A DNA stretch of 64,000 bases, taken from Gammaproteobacteria bacterium. Lineage in GTDB: Bacteria > Pseudomonadota > Gammaproteobacteria > Ga0077536. Position 1 is the first letter of the stretch. Each line of letters begins with the position of its first letter. Positions 53,891 to 62,917 of the stretch are shown here, in pieces. The stretch lies in NCBI GenBank assembly GCA_021773835.1, contig JAJFJQ010000063.1, forward strand, positions 1 through 64,000. Reading direction: 5' to 3'. Both the position numbers and the translations under genes were made by a program. The notes under the pieces are model-generated. The model made no database searches, was not told the origin of the DNA, and saw only the letters and a list, made by a program, of their open reading frames with translations.

Positions 53891-54096
53891 TTCATAATAG
53901 TCTGACGAACATAGCGATACGACGATGGGGGATAGTGTACTTAAATCGGTCCTTCTGCGAATGAAATAAATCGTCCCCGGAATCGCCGGACGCAGCTTTC
54001 AATCTACGAAAGATCAACAGGCTCTAATGCAACTAACGCCGACTAAAGATTACCCGCGATCACGAGCGGTTTAGAGATCGCTTCAACGGATCAAAA

Positions 54097-54786
54097 CTAG
54101 ATCTGGTCGGCGTAGGCGTTTGAGCCGTATGACTCCGTTTCGATCAATGCATCTAACCAATAGCCTGAGCTGGTGACATCAATGCTCACGGCGTCTTCGC
54201 CTATTGCTTCCGCACTCACTATCCAGACTACTTCTGCAGCGTTGGGAAACGACGATCCCTTGAGTTCGTCGCCGTAAAGGCGATGTAGCACTGCATGTTC
54301 GTCCATGCCATCGGCCAGCAAGCGCACCAACAGTGATTCGTGTGGCATGGGCGTTAGGAGCGCCTTAGCCTGGAGATCTGCAGCCGTAACGTCAAGCGTT
54401 ACCCGAACGGCGTCCGGTTTCGGGAAGGAGTGGGGAAACACGGAATACAACAGGCTTCCGGCATTAAACATTCGTTCATGTAGAGCAGAGTCCGCGTATT
54501 CTTCCCACAGTTTTTCTTCAAGCATCTCACCGGCGAGATTGCGTGCCTGCCCGTCCCGCAAAACATCTTTAAAGTCGTGCTTGAGAACTACATAGGCAGC
54601 TTCCTCTGGACCAAGGTCTTGCAAAGACAAGATGCACATCTCACGGGATTCGCCATCGTCCATGCCGGATTGGTCGCCGTACTCCATGGCGTCCAGTAGT
54701 GCAGCATAATCGGCGCCGGTGCGGCTCCCTTCTATTTCTAGGAGGTTAGAAAAATAGACAACACGAACATGATAACTATATTCCAT
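54097..54786 (-). CDS. Hypothetical cytosolic protein
   Basis: A 229-residue acidic protein without a signal peptide or membrane segments. It has no family motif I recognise. Its gene lies 12 bp downstream of the DksA-like gene on the same strand, so they are co-expressed. Confidence 0.65.
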   Translation of the reverse strand: MEYSYHVRVVYFSNLLEIEGSRTGADYAALLDAMEYGDQSGMDDGESREMCILSLQDLGPEEAAYVVLKHDFKDVLRDGQARNLAGEMLEEKLWEEYADSALHERMFNAGSLLYSVFPHSFPKPDAVRVTLDVTAADLQAKALLTPMPHESLLVRLLADGMDEHAVLHRLYGDELKGSSFPNAAEVVWIVSAEAIGEDAVSIDVTSSGYWLDALIETESYGSNAYADQI

Positions 54787-54798
54787 CCTGCCTCGGCG

Positions 54799-55116
54799 CT
54801 ATGACGCGCATTTGATGCAGGTCGTAGCGTGCGGTAGCGCCTCCAATCGTTTTATAGCGATCATTTCGTCGCACATGTCACAGATTCCATATGTACCGGC
54901 TTCGATTTTTGATAAGGCTGCCTTTATTTTTTGGATTTCCTCTACCGCGAGCTCCCCTACCTCTTCGAGAACTTCGTCATTCTCTGACTCGACAGCGTTT
55001 TCCGACCAATCGGCATCCGGCGGTTCGCTTAAGTCGTCGTCAATTCCGTGTATCCGGGCATTGAGATCGCGAAGCCTGTCTTCCAATTCAAGCTTGATTT
55101 TTGTCATTTCATTCAT
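54799..55116 (-). CDS. DksA/TraR-type zinc-finger protein
   Basis: A 105-residue protein with a coiled-coil N-terminus (LELEDRLRDLNARIHGIDDD) and the DksA/TraR zinc finger CDMCDEMIAIKRLEALPHAT followed by TCIKCAS. It is shorter than DksA (about 150) and lacks the usual Asp pair of the DksA tip, so it is a TraR-like or YbiI-like relative that may act on RNA polymerase. ATG at 55116 is preferred over one at 55146. Confidence 0.8.
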   Translation of the reverse strand: MNEMTKIKLELEDRLRDLNARIHGIDDDLSEPPDADWSENAVESENDEVLEEVGELAVEEIQKIKAALSKIEAGTYGICDMCDEMIAIKRLEALPHATTCIKCAS

Positions 55117-55831
55117 TTTCTTTACCCAGCAAGGGTTGAATTTCAAGTTTGGATGAAATGCCGGCGATTTCCAAGATTTATTATTAACTAAAGATCGGTA
55201 GCGATGATCTGGTGTCCCGCCGCCTGGCTATTCTGTTCCTAGACCTTCTCCTGATGGGCCACAAAGTTATGAGATGACCTGTCTGGCAATGTTCCGAGTT
55301 TCATAGATAAAGTCCGCGAGGAAAATGGGGTGATAACGTTACCTACCTCACGACGTTTAAATTCCCGGTAGTGCCGCGCATCTTTATTGAGACCCGAGTG
55401 TGTTCGGGACCAATGAAAATAACTCAAACAGCCCAGACAAGTTGCTTCGTGTATCCGCGACGTTTTACGTTCGGAAAATTGGCGTTTAGCCGCTTTTATT
55501 CTCGACAAGTTCGCTTCTTTCACGCGTACCGTTTCACTGCCTGGTCTCCTATCGATACCAATTCATTCCCCGCATTTTAAACTCCGCGCCGGACGGCATT
55601 TGTGTCAGGGCGAGTTCAGAACCCCCGGTTGGATCGGTTTATACGGCAGATTTCCCACTTCCGAACAAGCATTTCGATCGTCACTCGATTATCAATGCAA
55701 GCGTTTCAGGTTATTTCTTTGCAAATTAATGTGACCTTTAAGAGTATTGAACCGTCTATGTTTAAAGCTGCGTAAAAAAACAAAAATTAAACGCAATTTA
55801 AACCCTACATACACGCTGGGAGTAACTAGCT
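55117..55831. other. Intergenic stretch before the coiled-coil gene
   Basis: About 700 bp; the 100 bp nearest the coiled-coil gene are AT-rich, likely its promoter. A minus-strand frame at 55239-55523 is Arg and Ser rich with a GTG start and is not supported. Confidence 0.4.
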
Positions 55832-57271
55832 ATGAAGAATGTTTTATCGAGTTTAATAGCATGCGTCATATTCGCCGTAATGGTCACGAGCGTTGCGGCG
55901 GAAACCACAGATACCAATAAAGCGGCTGTTGAAAATGCTAATGCAGAAGTGGCCGTGGAAAAGAAAGCAGCGATTGTTGCGTCTGAATCGGCGAAATTGG
56001 ACGTGGAGCGATCGAAACTCGTTAGCGAACATGCTGATTCGGCCCCACCGGTAAAAGCCGCAAGCGTCGCCGCGAAGCAAGCCGTCGTTGAGCAGGCGGA
56101 GGCGGATATCGCGAAGAACAAAGCGGAAGTTACGAAAAAGGCAGCGGCTGTCGAAGAAAAAAAGGCTGCAGTACTGAAAAAGGAAGCGGCAAACGCCGTA
56201 GAAGCGGCAAGTTCCGACCAGGCACAAGTAGCTAAGGCGAAAAGCCTTGAGGCCAAGGCCGAGGTCGCGGTAGCGAAAGCAAAAGTAGCGAAAGAAGAAG
56301 CGGAAGTAGAAACTCAAAAAGCAGCAATTGAAACTTTAGAAGCCAAGACCGTCGCGACGAAGGCCGCTGCGTTAAAGGCATCTGGCTCGGATGTAGCGAA
56401 AGCCAAAGCTGCAACCGCGGACGCGGTTCGTGTCGAAGCTGAAATCGCGACGGAAAAAGCCGCCGCCGATGAAGCCACGGCGGAGATAGCAAAAAAGAAG
56501 GCTGATATCGCCAAACAGGAGTTGGCAGTAACGAAAGAAAGTGATCACGATGGAACTGCTGCGTCCAAAGCCGAAAAGGAAACGATAGTCGAAGTGGTCG
56601 AAGAAAAGCTCGAAATCGCAGAGAAAAAAGCCGCACTGTCTGCGCGGGAAGCGGAAGTTTCTAAAGAAAAGGCCGAAGTGTTAGTTAAAAAAGCTGAGTT
56701 AGCCGACGAAAAATCCATTCTCGCGGCCACCGAAAATTCCTCGGCAGAAGCAACCGCCGAAGCCGTGGAAATTGCAAAAAAAGAAGCCGGAATAGCTGCC
56801 GCGGAGGCTTCTCTCGCACGTAAAGCTGCGGCAGTTAAAAGCGACGCGGTCGCAGTGGAAAAGGCAGAGGTGGCCGTCGCGAAAAAGGAGCTTTTTGCCG
56901 CGAAGCCGGCCAACGAAGCCCAAGCGATCGTACTTAAAGAGAAAGTGAAAACCGCACAGGTGGAGGTCGCGGCGGCAGAGCGAACCGCGGCCGCCGCTAA
57001 TATAACTGCCGTAAAAGAGGGAGAAAAGGCACTGAAAACTCGCGAGGCAGCGAAACAGGTGCAAATCTCCTTAGCGGATCGTAAAAACAAAGTGGCTGTC
57101 GAAGTCGCCGCAATTGCGCAGCAAGACGCGGAAGTGGCAGACGGCGAAGCGAAAATTCTGCAGACGCAGACGAAGCTTGCCGAGCAAAAAGCAGAGGTTG
57201 CCGTCCGCAAGGCAGCAATTGCGCAACAGGCCGTTGAATTCGGTATGTTGGGTTCTGAAAAAAGCGAATAG
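55832..57271 (+). CDS. Secreted Ala/Lys/Glu/Val-rich long coiled-coil protein
   Basis: A 479-residue protein with a signal peptide (cleavage near VAA-ET) and then an almost continuous, low-complexity coiled coil made mostly of Ala, Lys, Glu and Val, with recurrent KAEVA and KKAA patterns. It has no cysteine after the signal peptide and no domain I recognise. Predicted location is the periplasm or outside the cell. The composition resembles the alanine-rich coiled coils of some surface or envelope-spacer proteins. Confidence 0.8.
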   Translation: MKNVLSSLIACVIFAVMVTSVAAETTDTNKAAVENANAEVAVEKKAAIVASESAKLDVERSKLVSEHADSAPPVKAASVAAKQAVVEQAEADIAKNKAEVTKKAAAVEEKKAAVLKKEAANAVEAASSDQAQVAKAKSLEAKAEVAVAKAKVAKEEAEVETQKAAIETLEAKTVATKAAALKASGSDVAKAKAATADAVRVEAEIATEKAAADEATAEIAKKKADIAKQELAVTKESDHDGTAASKAEKETIVEVVEEKLEIAEKKAALSAREAEVSKEKAEVLVKKAELADEKSILAATENSSAEATAEAVEIAKKEAGIAAAEASLARKAAAVKSDAVAVEKAEVAVAKKELFAAKPANEAQAIVLKEKVKTAQVEVAAAERTAAAANITAVKEGEKALKTREAAKQVQISLADRKNKVAVEVAAIAQQDAEVADGEAKILQTQTKLAEQKAEVAVRKAAIAQQAVEFGMLGSEKSE

Positions 57272-57524
57272 CGTCTCGCTCCCTGTGACCCGTTCGGGCC
57301 CGAATGGCGACGACTTCGAAGCCGCCAGTGCAATTTGCGTGGTAGGCATCGGTTCCACATCGCGCAACGAAAGGTCCGTGCGCTTTACTGGATCTTCGCG
57401 CGATGGCGGCTTTATCGGTTCCCCGGGTTTCCTGGGCAGGTCAATCCTTAAGTCGGCACAGGAAAATACGCCACGCTGAGTCTTAATACGCGTTCCAAAT
57501 TCTGAAACCTTCTGACTTTGTGTT

Positions 57525-57570
57525 AAAGGGATCGGTGACAAATGCGCATTTGTCACCGATCCCTTTTTGC
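57525..57570 (+). terminator. 42-bp perfect palindrome with T-run
   Basis: Bases 57525-57566 are a perfect zero-loop palindrome: 21 bp ending ...GACAAATGC meet their exact complement at the centre between 57545 and 57546. A short T tract follows. It lies about 250 bp after the coiled-coil gene and could terminate it; such perfect palindromes are unusual in bacterial DNA because they form cruciforms. Confidence 0.7.
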
Positions 57571-57660
57571 TATTCCAGGTCGTGGTTCGAATTCCGGCCG
57601 GATCCGGGGGCGATGTTGCCAAGCTGAGCCGACTTTGCGGCCGCCTGCTAGGGAAACGGT

Positions 57661-58281
57661 TCAGAAGGGTTGTGCGAAAAAAACGTTGACTCCACGGTAC
57701 GCTATATAACTAATCACCACCCCAATTATTAAGGCGACCAGGCCGGCTATTAAGCCGATGAATACAACCAATCCATCGCGTTCTAATAACCCGAAGGCAA
57801 GGCACAGCAGGGAAATTGACGGCGGCAGATTGCTGAACGGTAGCGGCAGCATCACAACGAAGGCGAGCGCGATGATCATTAATCCGATCAGGTTTGTCAT
57901 CGGCGGTACGGTCAACAATAGCCACCTGGGTTTTACAAAACGCTCAAACCGTTGAATCCAAGGGATAGCGCTTTCTCCTAGTTCTTTCAAGAGCGCTACG
58001 CCGTATTCATGTTTTCTGAGAAATCTCGGTAGTAACGGCGCGCGTAAGCCGAGGACCATTTGCAGTCCCGGAAATATGATTATCAGACCAGCGAAGAAGG
58101 AGATCCCGGGTAACAGGCATAGCGTCGCAAGTAATAGCAAGATGCCGCCGAACGAGCGCCGGCGAAGCTGCAGCATGATGTAGCCCATGCTTACCGTGTT
58201 CCCGGACAGTTTCGTTAAAACCCGGGTCAACAAAGCTGAGGTCCGTTCTTCAGTGCGTGACGCAAGCCGTTTTATTATCAT
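57661..58281 (-). CDS. exoD: ExoD-family membrane protein
   Basis: A 206-residue protein with four to five membrane helices. The pattern FGGILLLLATLCLLPGISFF, QMVLGLRAPLLPRFLR, then RPRWLLLTVPP-like and LPFSNLPPSISLLCLAFG is that of ExoD, which affects exopolysaccharide production and alkaline tolerance in rhizobia. The gene follows the TerC gene with a 24-bp gap. Confidence 0.8.
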   Translation of the reverse strand: MIIKRLASRTEERTSALLTRVLTKLSGNTVSMGYIMLQLRRRSFGGILLLLATLCLLPGISFFAGLIIIFPGLQMVLGLRAPLLPRFLRKHEYGVALLKELGESAIPWIQRFERFVKPRWLLLTVPPMTNLIGLMIIALAFVVMLPLPFSNLPPSISLLCLAFGLLERDGLVVFIGLIAGLVALIIGVVISYIAYRGVNVFFAQPF

Positions 58282-58305
58282 TGGTTAACGCCCACAAGTT
58301 TTGTA

Positions 58306-59061
58306 TCAGGACGCTCCGGGCGTTGCGGATTTTCTTTGACGAGCGCGGCGAGACAGCATATTCAGACCCTCGACCAACGCAGAAAATCCCATTGCTCCAT
58401 AGATATAACCGCGCGGTATATGCAGACCGAACCCATCAGCAATTAGCGTCATGCCAATCATCAACAGAAAGCCCAACGCCAACATGACGATAGTCGGGTT
58501 CGCGTTGATGAAATTGCCGAGTGGCTCGGCGGCCAGAAGCATCATGATGACGGCAACAATGACGGCGATTACCATGATCGGGATATGTTCAGTCATACCG
58601 ACGGCGGTAATGATACTGTCAATGGAAAAAACCAGATCCAGAAGCAGGATCTGGACAATAGCCGCCCCTACGCTGGTTGCTGCTACAGCGGGATTTAATA
58701 TATCCGGGCCCGGATCTGGGTCGACGGAGTGGTGAATTTCTTTCGTCGCCTTCCACGTCAAAAAAAGCCCGCCGGCAATCAAGATTAGATCCCGCCACGA
58801 AAACGACTGGTCGAGTATTTCAAAAACAGGATCAACCAGCTTGATAACCGTAGCGATTGTTCCGAGGAGCGCAAGCCGTAATAACAGCGCGGCGCTGAGC
58901 CCGATGAGCCGGGCTTTTGGTCTTGATTCTTCCGGCAGTTTATTCGTAACAACCGAAATAAAAATCAGATTATCAATCCCAAGCACGACTTCAATTGCTA
59001 TCAGCGTAGCGAGCGCGACCCATGCTGCGGGATCGGCCGCCAATGTATACAGTGGTTCCAT
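58306..59061 (-). CDS. TerC-family integral membrane protein
   Basis: A 251-residue membrane protein with about seven helices. The conserved Asp motifs [16 protein letters not shown] and [17 protein letters not shown], plus the [17 protein letters not shown]-like helix, are typical of TerC/Alx/YgdQ proteins. These export metals such as manganese to help secreted or membrane enzymes. ExoD follows on the same strand. Confidence 0.9.
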   Translation of the reverse strand: MEPLYTLAADPAAWVALATLIAIEVVLGIDNLIFISVVTNKLPEESRPKARLIGLSAALLLRLALLGTIATVIKLVDPVFEILDQSFSWRDLILIAGGLFLTWKATKEIHHSVDPDPGPDILNPAVAATSVGAAIVQILLLDLVFSIDSIITAVGMTEHIPIMVIAVIVAVIMMLLAAEPLGNFINANPTIVMLALGFLLMIGMTLIADGFGLHIPRGYIYGAMGFSALVEGLNMLSRRARQRKSATPGAS

Positions 59062-59402
59062 TTATCTTCCTGGATTTAGCGGGAGCCAATCGGCAGGATA
59101 TCTACTTTTATGCATTCCCGACCGAAAGCGGTCCCCGTCACTTAACGCTGTGCGGCCATCACTCCAGTTTCCAGCTCTGGAAGCGAAGTACCTACTGCGA
59201 CGATCGTTAGGCCGATGACGATTTCTGTCACACCAAGCGCGCTTGCCAGCGTGATGAAATGCACAATGAATTCGCGCTCTCATTGCCTCACAGGAGGTCG
59301 ACACGGTGGGGCCCATGAATAGCGCCACTTATGGACGCACGGGCGAGATTGTCGTATTTTATAATTAATGAAAAATCGCCCAGGTCTTCTAAGATACGTT
59401 TA
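59062..59402. other. Intergenic stretch
   Basis: About 340 bp with no recognised gene. A plus-strand frame continuing into TerC is antisense. No repeats seen. Confidence 0.35.
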
Positions 59403-60038
59403 TCAGTCCGAGTAAACGCGTCGGTAATCGTCCATAGCCGCTTGTAACAACTGCTCGGCGCGTTCCTTGCCAAAATAGTCACCAACTTCGCAGATGCTCG
59501 TCGGGGACGCATGAATCAGGTAGTGAGAGATTCGTTCCATGACGTGGACCGGGACTGCTGAGATATCGTCGATACCGCCATACGCCGAATCGCGGTGAAG
59601 TACTGTGATGAGCTTGTCGTCGACAAATGATTCATCCCGTACGGGAATTCCCCCAACCACGTTTACTTCGGCCAATACCCCAGGCACATTCAAAGGCCGC
59701 TCGCTTAAAACAAACACGTCGAGCGGCGCGCGGTCGCCGCGCAAGCGAGAGTTCAACTGGGATACTCTGGTTCCGCACAACGTACGCGGTACGAAACCGT
59801 AGGCTTCGGGTGGCAGCGACGATGTATCCTGCGGGTGATCTACCTTTAAATGTCCCGACAGATGATCGACTTCGTGTTTGATCTGCGACAACGGAACGTT
59901 CTCGATGAACACTAGCAACCGGCCCTCGGCAACGATCGGATCGATACCGTGCCAGGGATGTGCTTGGGTGGTTAGGACGTCCACCCCGGTGAGTGTCTCC
60001 GATCCCATAATTCTTATCTCAGCTTTGTAAATCGTCAT
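59403..60038 (-). CDS. Family-I inorganic-pyrophosphatase-like protein with altered active site
   Basis: A 211-residue protein that aligns by pattern with soluble PPases: IKHEVD, AYGFVPRTLCGT, APLDVFVLSERP and RDESFVDDKLITV. Against E. coli PPase the metal and catalytic residues K29, E31, D65, D70, D97, D102 and K104 have counterparts, but D67 is Ala and R43 is His. D67 is the general-base residue, so normal pyrophosphate hydrolysis is doubtful. It could be a specialised or regulatory homologue. Confidence 0.8.
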   Translation of the reverse strand: MTIYKAEIRIMGSETLTGVDVLTTQAHPWHGIDPIVAEGRLLVFIENVPLSQIKHEVDHLSGHLKVDHPQDTSSLPPEAYGFVPRTLCGTRVSQLNSRLRGDRAPLDVFVLSERPLNVPGVLAEVNVVGGIPVRDESFVDDKLITVLHRDSAYGGIDDISAVPVHVMERISHYLIHASPTSICEVGDYFGKERAEQLLQAAMDDYRRVYSD

Positions 60039-60151
60039 CCGGAGTATGACACCGACTGTCGACCTTCGCGCTATCTATACACGCGGCGGTCGCGGTCCTA
60101 CGAAGGCCGACAGCCCCTGACCGCTTTGACAGGTGTCACGTGCCGAGCGAG

Positions 60152-61876
60152 CTAATTCGAAGCCGGCTCAGTGGATTCGCTTGGCGGAAACTCGAGCAGA
60201 AACTTACGCTCGCCCTCGGGCGTACCGATTAATACAATTTCCATATCCTCAGATAAGATTGTCGACGGACCAGGGTTGGTAGTCGTTTCGTAATCGCGAT
60301 CGATGCCAATAACGGTGCAACCGGTCCTTTGCCGAATATTCGATTCTGCCAAAGATCTCCCGGCGAGCTGGGGGGGAACGTGCATCTTAAACACATCCAG
60401 CCCTTCCGCGATCATGAGCAGGTCGCTGCGCTGTAGTAAGTTGAACAGGGCATTCGAGCCCATGGAAGCGGATGACATCACGATATCGCAACCGGCTCGA
60501 TGTAGCGCTTCGACGCTGCGTTCCATCGAAGCACGACTAATAATCTGAATGTCCGACCGGAGTAGCCGGTAAAATATCGCCAGGTATGTGTTCGCCTCGT
60601 CGTCATGAGTTGTGATGATTACCGTCGGCGCCCGTTCAATGCCAGCATTGGTTAGAAACGCTTTATCGGCAGCAGATCCGTGGATGTATTTTTTGGGATC
60701 TATGATGCGTTCTCGAAGTTGTTCGATGATTCTGTAGTCGATTCCGCGCCGGGCCAAAGCCCGAGCGGTGGCGCGGCCGACCCTGCCCCCACCGATTATG
60801 ATGACCGGAGCATGATCGACGCGTTCTTTTTTGGAGATATAGGCGGCTTCAAACTCGTTCAGTTGCTTTCTCGAGCCGGCCATGACGAGAACCGTATTGG
60901 CCTCGATGGTGCTTTCCGGCTGTCCAATCTCGAAATGTCCTCTTGCCCAAAAGCCGACGATACTGATACTTGTTCGCAACTGGGCGGCGATATAATTTTG
61001 ACCGACCAGCGTGGTCTGCGACGCGTCAACTTCTGCTATGAGTAAATCGTCGAGTTGGCCGATCACATGGGTCAGTTGATCGCCGCCTATCGCACGCCGC
61101 GCCAACGCTTCCGCCATTAAGTGGGTTAGGTCCAATACGCGGCTGCAGCCGGCAAGACCAAGTATATCCCTCGAAGCATCTTCTCTCGCGGTCGCAATAA
61201 CCGGTGTTGTTTTTGTGATACCACGGATGGTGAATACCACGGAGGTGTTTACGATATCGGACCGGGTCGTCGCGACTAGCGCGGCGTGTTCGACGCGGGC
61301 ATTGCGGAATGTCGCCGGATCGTTAAGTTCGCCGCAGATGGCATTAATTCCCTGTTCCGCAAGTCCCGTGACTTCTGCGGGATCCGGCAAAACAACAACA
61401 TAGGGATATTTGAATTGCTTGAGTTTCGGAATCAGGGCGCTCGCCAGAGGTCCGTAAAAAGTCAAAATGACGTGGCCGGTTAGATTCTCAGCGACATTTC
61501 TCGGGACAAGTTTGGCTGCCCGCGCGACCATCCACGGGGCATAAAAAAGCTCAATGAAAGTAAACGGTAACAGCACCAGCAAAAATATCATGCCCGATAG
61601 AAGCACAACGATTGAAAACATCCGCCCGAGGTCCGAGGTAAAACTGATGTCGCCATAGCCGAGCGTCGACATCGTAGAAAGCGTCCAATAGAATCCGGTA
61701 ACCCAGGAGTGAGATTGTTCTTCATAATCCATCAGGAATTGGAATATGAGCGAGTAGGACGTAATGAGTGCCGACAAAATGAGGGCGAAGCGGAGTAACG
61801 CTCGAACGTTGCGTTTACGCAGTTGACCTAGAATCCCCTGATCGGACTCGCTCATACGCTTATCTGAACCTGTCAT
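60152..61876 (-). CDS. RCK-gated potassium channel
   Basis: A 574-residue Kch/MthK-like channel: two membrane helices flanking the pore with the selectivity filter STLGYGDIS near residue 76, then two TrkA-N (RCK) domains around 135-250 and 355-475 (VIIIGGGRVGRATARALARR carries the dinucleotide glycines), each with a TrkA-C-type domain. It should form potassium-selective, ligand-gated pores in the inner membrane. No operon partner. Confidence 0.9.
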   Translation of the reverse strand: MTGSDKRMSESDQGILGQLRKRNVRALLRFALILSALITSYSLIFQFLMDYEEQSHSWVTGFYWTLSTMSTLGYGDISFTSDLGRMFSIVVLLSGMIFLLVLLPFTFIELFYAPWMVARAAKLVPRNVAENLTGHVILTFYGPLASALIPKLKQFKYPYVVVLPDPAEVTGLAEQGINAICGELNDPATFRNARVEHAALVATTRSDIVNTSVVFTIRGITKTTPVIATAREDASRDILGLAGCSRVLDLTHLMAEALARRAIGGDQLTHVIGQLDDLLIAEVDASQTTLVGQNYIAAQLRTSISIVGFWARGHFEIGQPESTIEANTVLVMAGSRKQLNEFEAAYISKKERVDHAPVIIIGGGRVGRATARALARRGIDYRIIEQLRERIIDPKKYIHGSAADKAFLTNAGIERAPTVIITTHDDEANTYLAIFYRLLRSDIQIISRASMERSVEALHRAGCDIVMSSASMGSNALFNLLQRSDLLMIAEGLDVFKMHVPPQLAGRSLAESNIRQRTGCTVIGIDRDYETTTNPGPSTILSEDMEIVLIGTPEGERKFLLEFPPSESTEPASN

Positions 61877-61929
61877 ACCCGGAATGATTGCATTTTTTGA
61901 CCGACGCGCGGCCGGTGTGAACTAGCATT

Positions 61930-62439
61930 ATGAATCAAATGACAAATGACGTAACGCCCGATATTGAAGTCAAAAGTACACAGGATTCGTCAGTCGACGC
62001 GAACTCTGGAGCCACTCAAGCGTCAGCGGGCCTACCTGACGGATCTGCGCAGGGAACTCAAAAGTGGGTTGCATGGATCCGAGAATCGCGTGAACGAGTT
62101 CTTCCAGCCGTGAGTAACTTGATGAGGGCACTGAAAGATGTCGTGCTCGGTGGGCGTTCAAGTTCATTGATCACCTACGGAGCTTATCTGTTGCGTTTGG
62201 TGGGTTTAATTCTCGGTGCCCTGGGGGTTTTTGCGCCAATCATCGAGTCCGGTTCGGTCGGCGTTGTCGGCTGGTTTGTCGATCTAAGTATCAACGTAAT
62301 CCTTGGTTTTGCTTGCTTCGTGCTTGCAGAAATTGCGCTGACAATTCGGGAGATTGCAGAGACGATGAAGGACCTTTCCGGCCGAGACAACGGAGGCTAC
62401 ACGATAAAAGATGACGAATCCCGATCAGAAGGATATTAG
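61930..62439 (+). CDS. Membrane protein, unknown
   Basis: A 169-residue protein with a Thr/Ser-rich polar N-terminus, two membrane helices (LVGLILGALGVFAPI, WFVDLSINVILGFACFVLAEI) and an acidic C-terminus. It is divergent from the channel gene 53 bp away. The pattern suggests an accessory of unknown role. No family recognised. Confidence 0.6.
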   Translation: MNQMTNDVTPDIEVKSTQDSSVDANSGATQASAGLPDGSAQGTQKWVAWIRESRERVLPAVSNLMRALKDVVLGGRSSSLITYGAYLLRLVGLILGALGVFAPIIESGSVGVVGWFVDLSINVILGFACFVLAEIALTIREIAETMKDLSGRDNGGYTIKDDESRSEGY

Positions 62440-62533
62440 GGCCAGTTAAACTAGCGGTTTCACCGCTGTTAATGATTGACGCCAAAACTCAGCGGAGGAG
62501 AAGATTGAGTCTAAACCGGGCCCTACCCGCTCA

Positions 62534-62699
62534 CTAGTGCGGTGTCGCGTGATGATGTTTCGTAATTCGCGCCGGATTCGCGTTGCGAGGCAAGGCGCGA
62601 AGAGCGTCGTTTAGCCGGGCTAAACGAGCGATGAGCAACGCCGGATCGCGGTGCGAGGACAAGTGAATTACGGAACAATATTGCGGGACACCACACTAG
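62534..62699. repeat. MITE-like imperfect palindrome
   Basis: Ends CTAGTGCGGTGTC (62534-62546) and GACACCACACTAG (right end, 62687-62699) are inverted repeats, the arms continue to pair imperfectly for about 40 bp, and the centre CGTTTAGCC-G-GGCTAAACG is a perfect 9-bp hairpin at about 62609-62627. No coding capacity. The size and structure match a miniature inverted-repeat element or REP/BIME unit. Confidence 0.7.
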
Positions 62700-62917
62700 C
62701 TATGCTTTATGCCGGTCAATTAATGAAAGTTCGCCGGCTGATGATCAGCAGACCTTGAACTATTGCGCGCCGATGTAGTCTTCTCCTAGCCTGCTACGTG
62801 ATTAAGTCCAACAGGCGTCGATCGAAATTCGATCCGGCAATTCGCGCCGATCCTACCGACACTTAGCTAACGAACGCGCCAAACCTCCGGCAGCGAAGTA
62901 GAACGACAACGGACATT

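Noticed and set aside
55853-57360. Long open frames on the minus strand opposite the coiled-coil gene (up to 271 codons), rich in Ser, Ala and Phe
   Set aside because: They are shadows of the repetitive GCN/AAR codon pattern of the plus-strand gene and show no ribosome-binding site or domain.
57586-57625. tRNA-like T-arm (ggttcgaattcc)
   Set aside because: The supposed stem does not pair and there is no acceptor or anticodon arm nearby.
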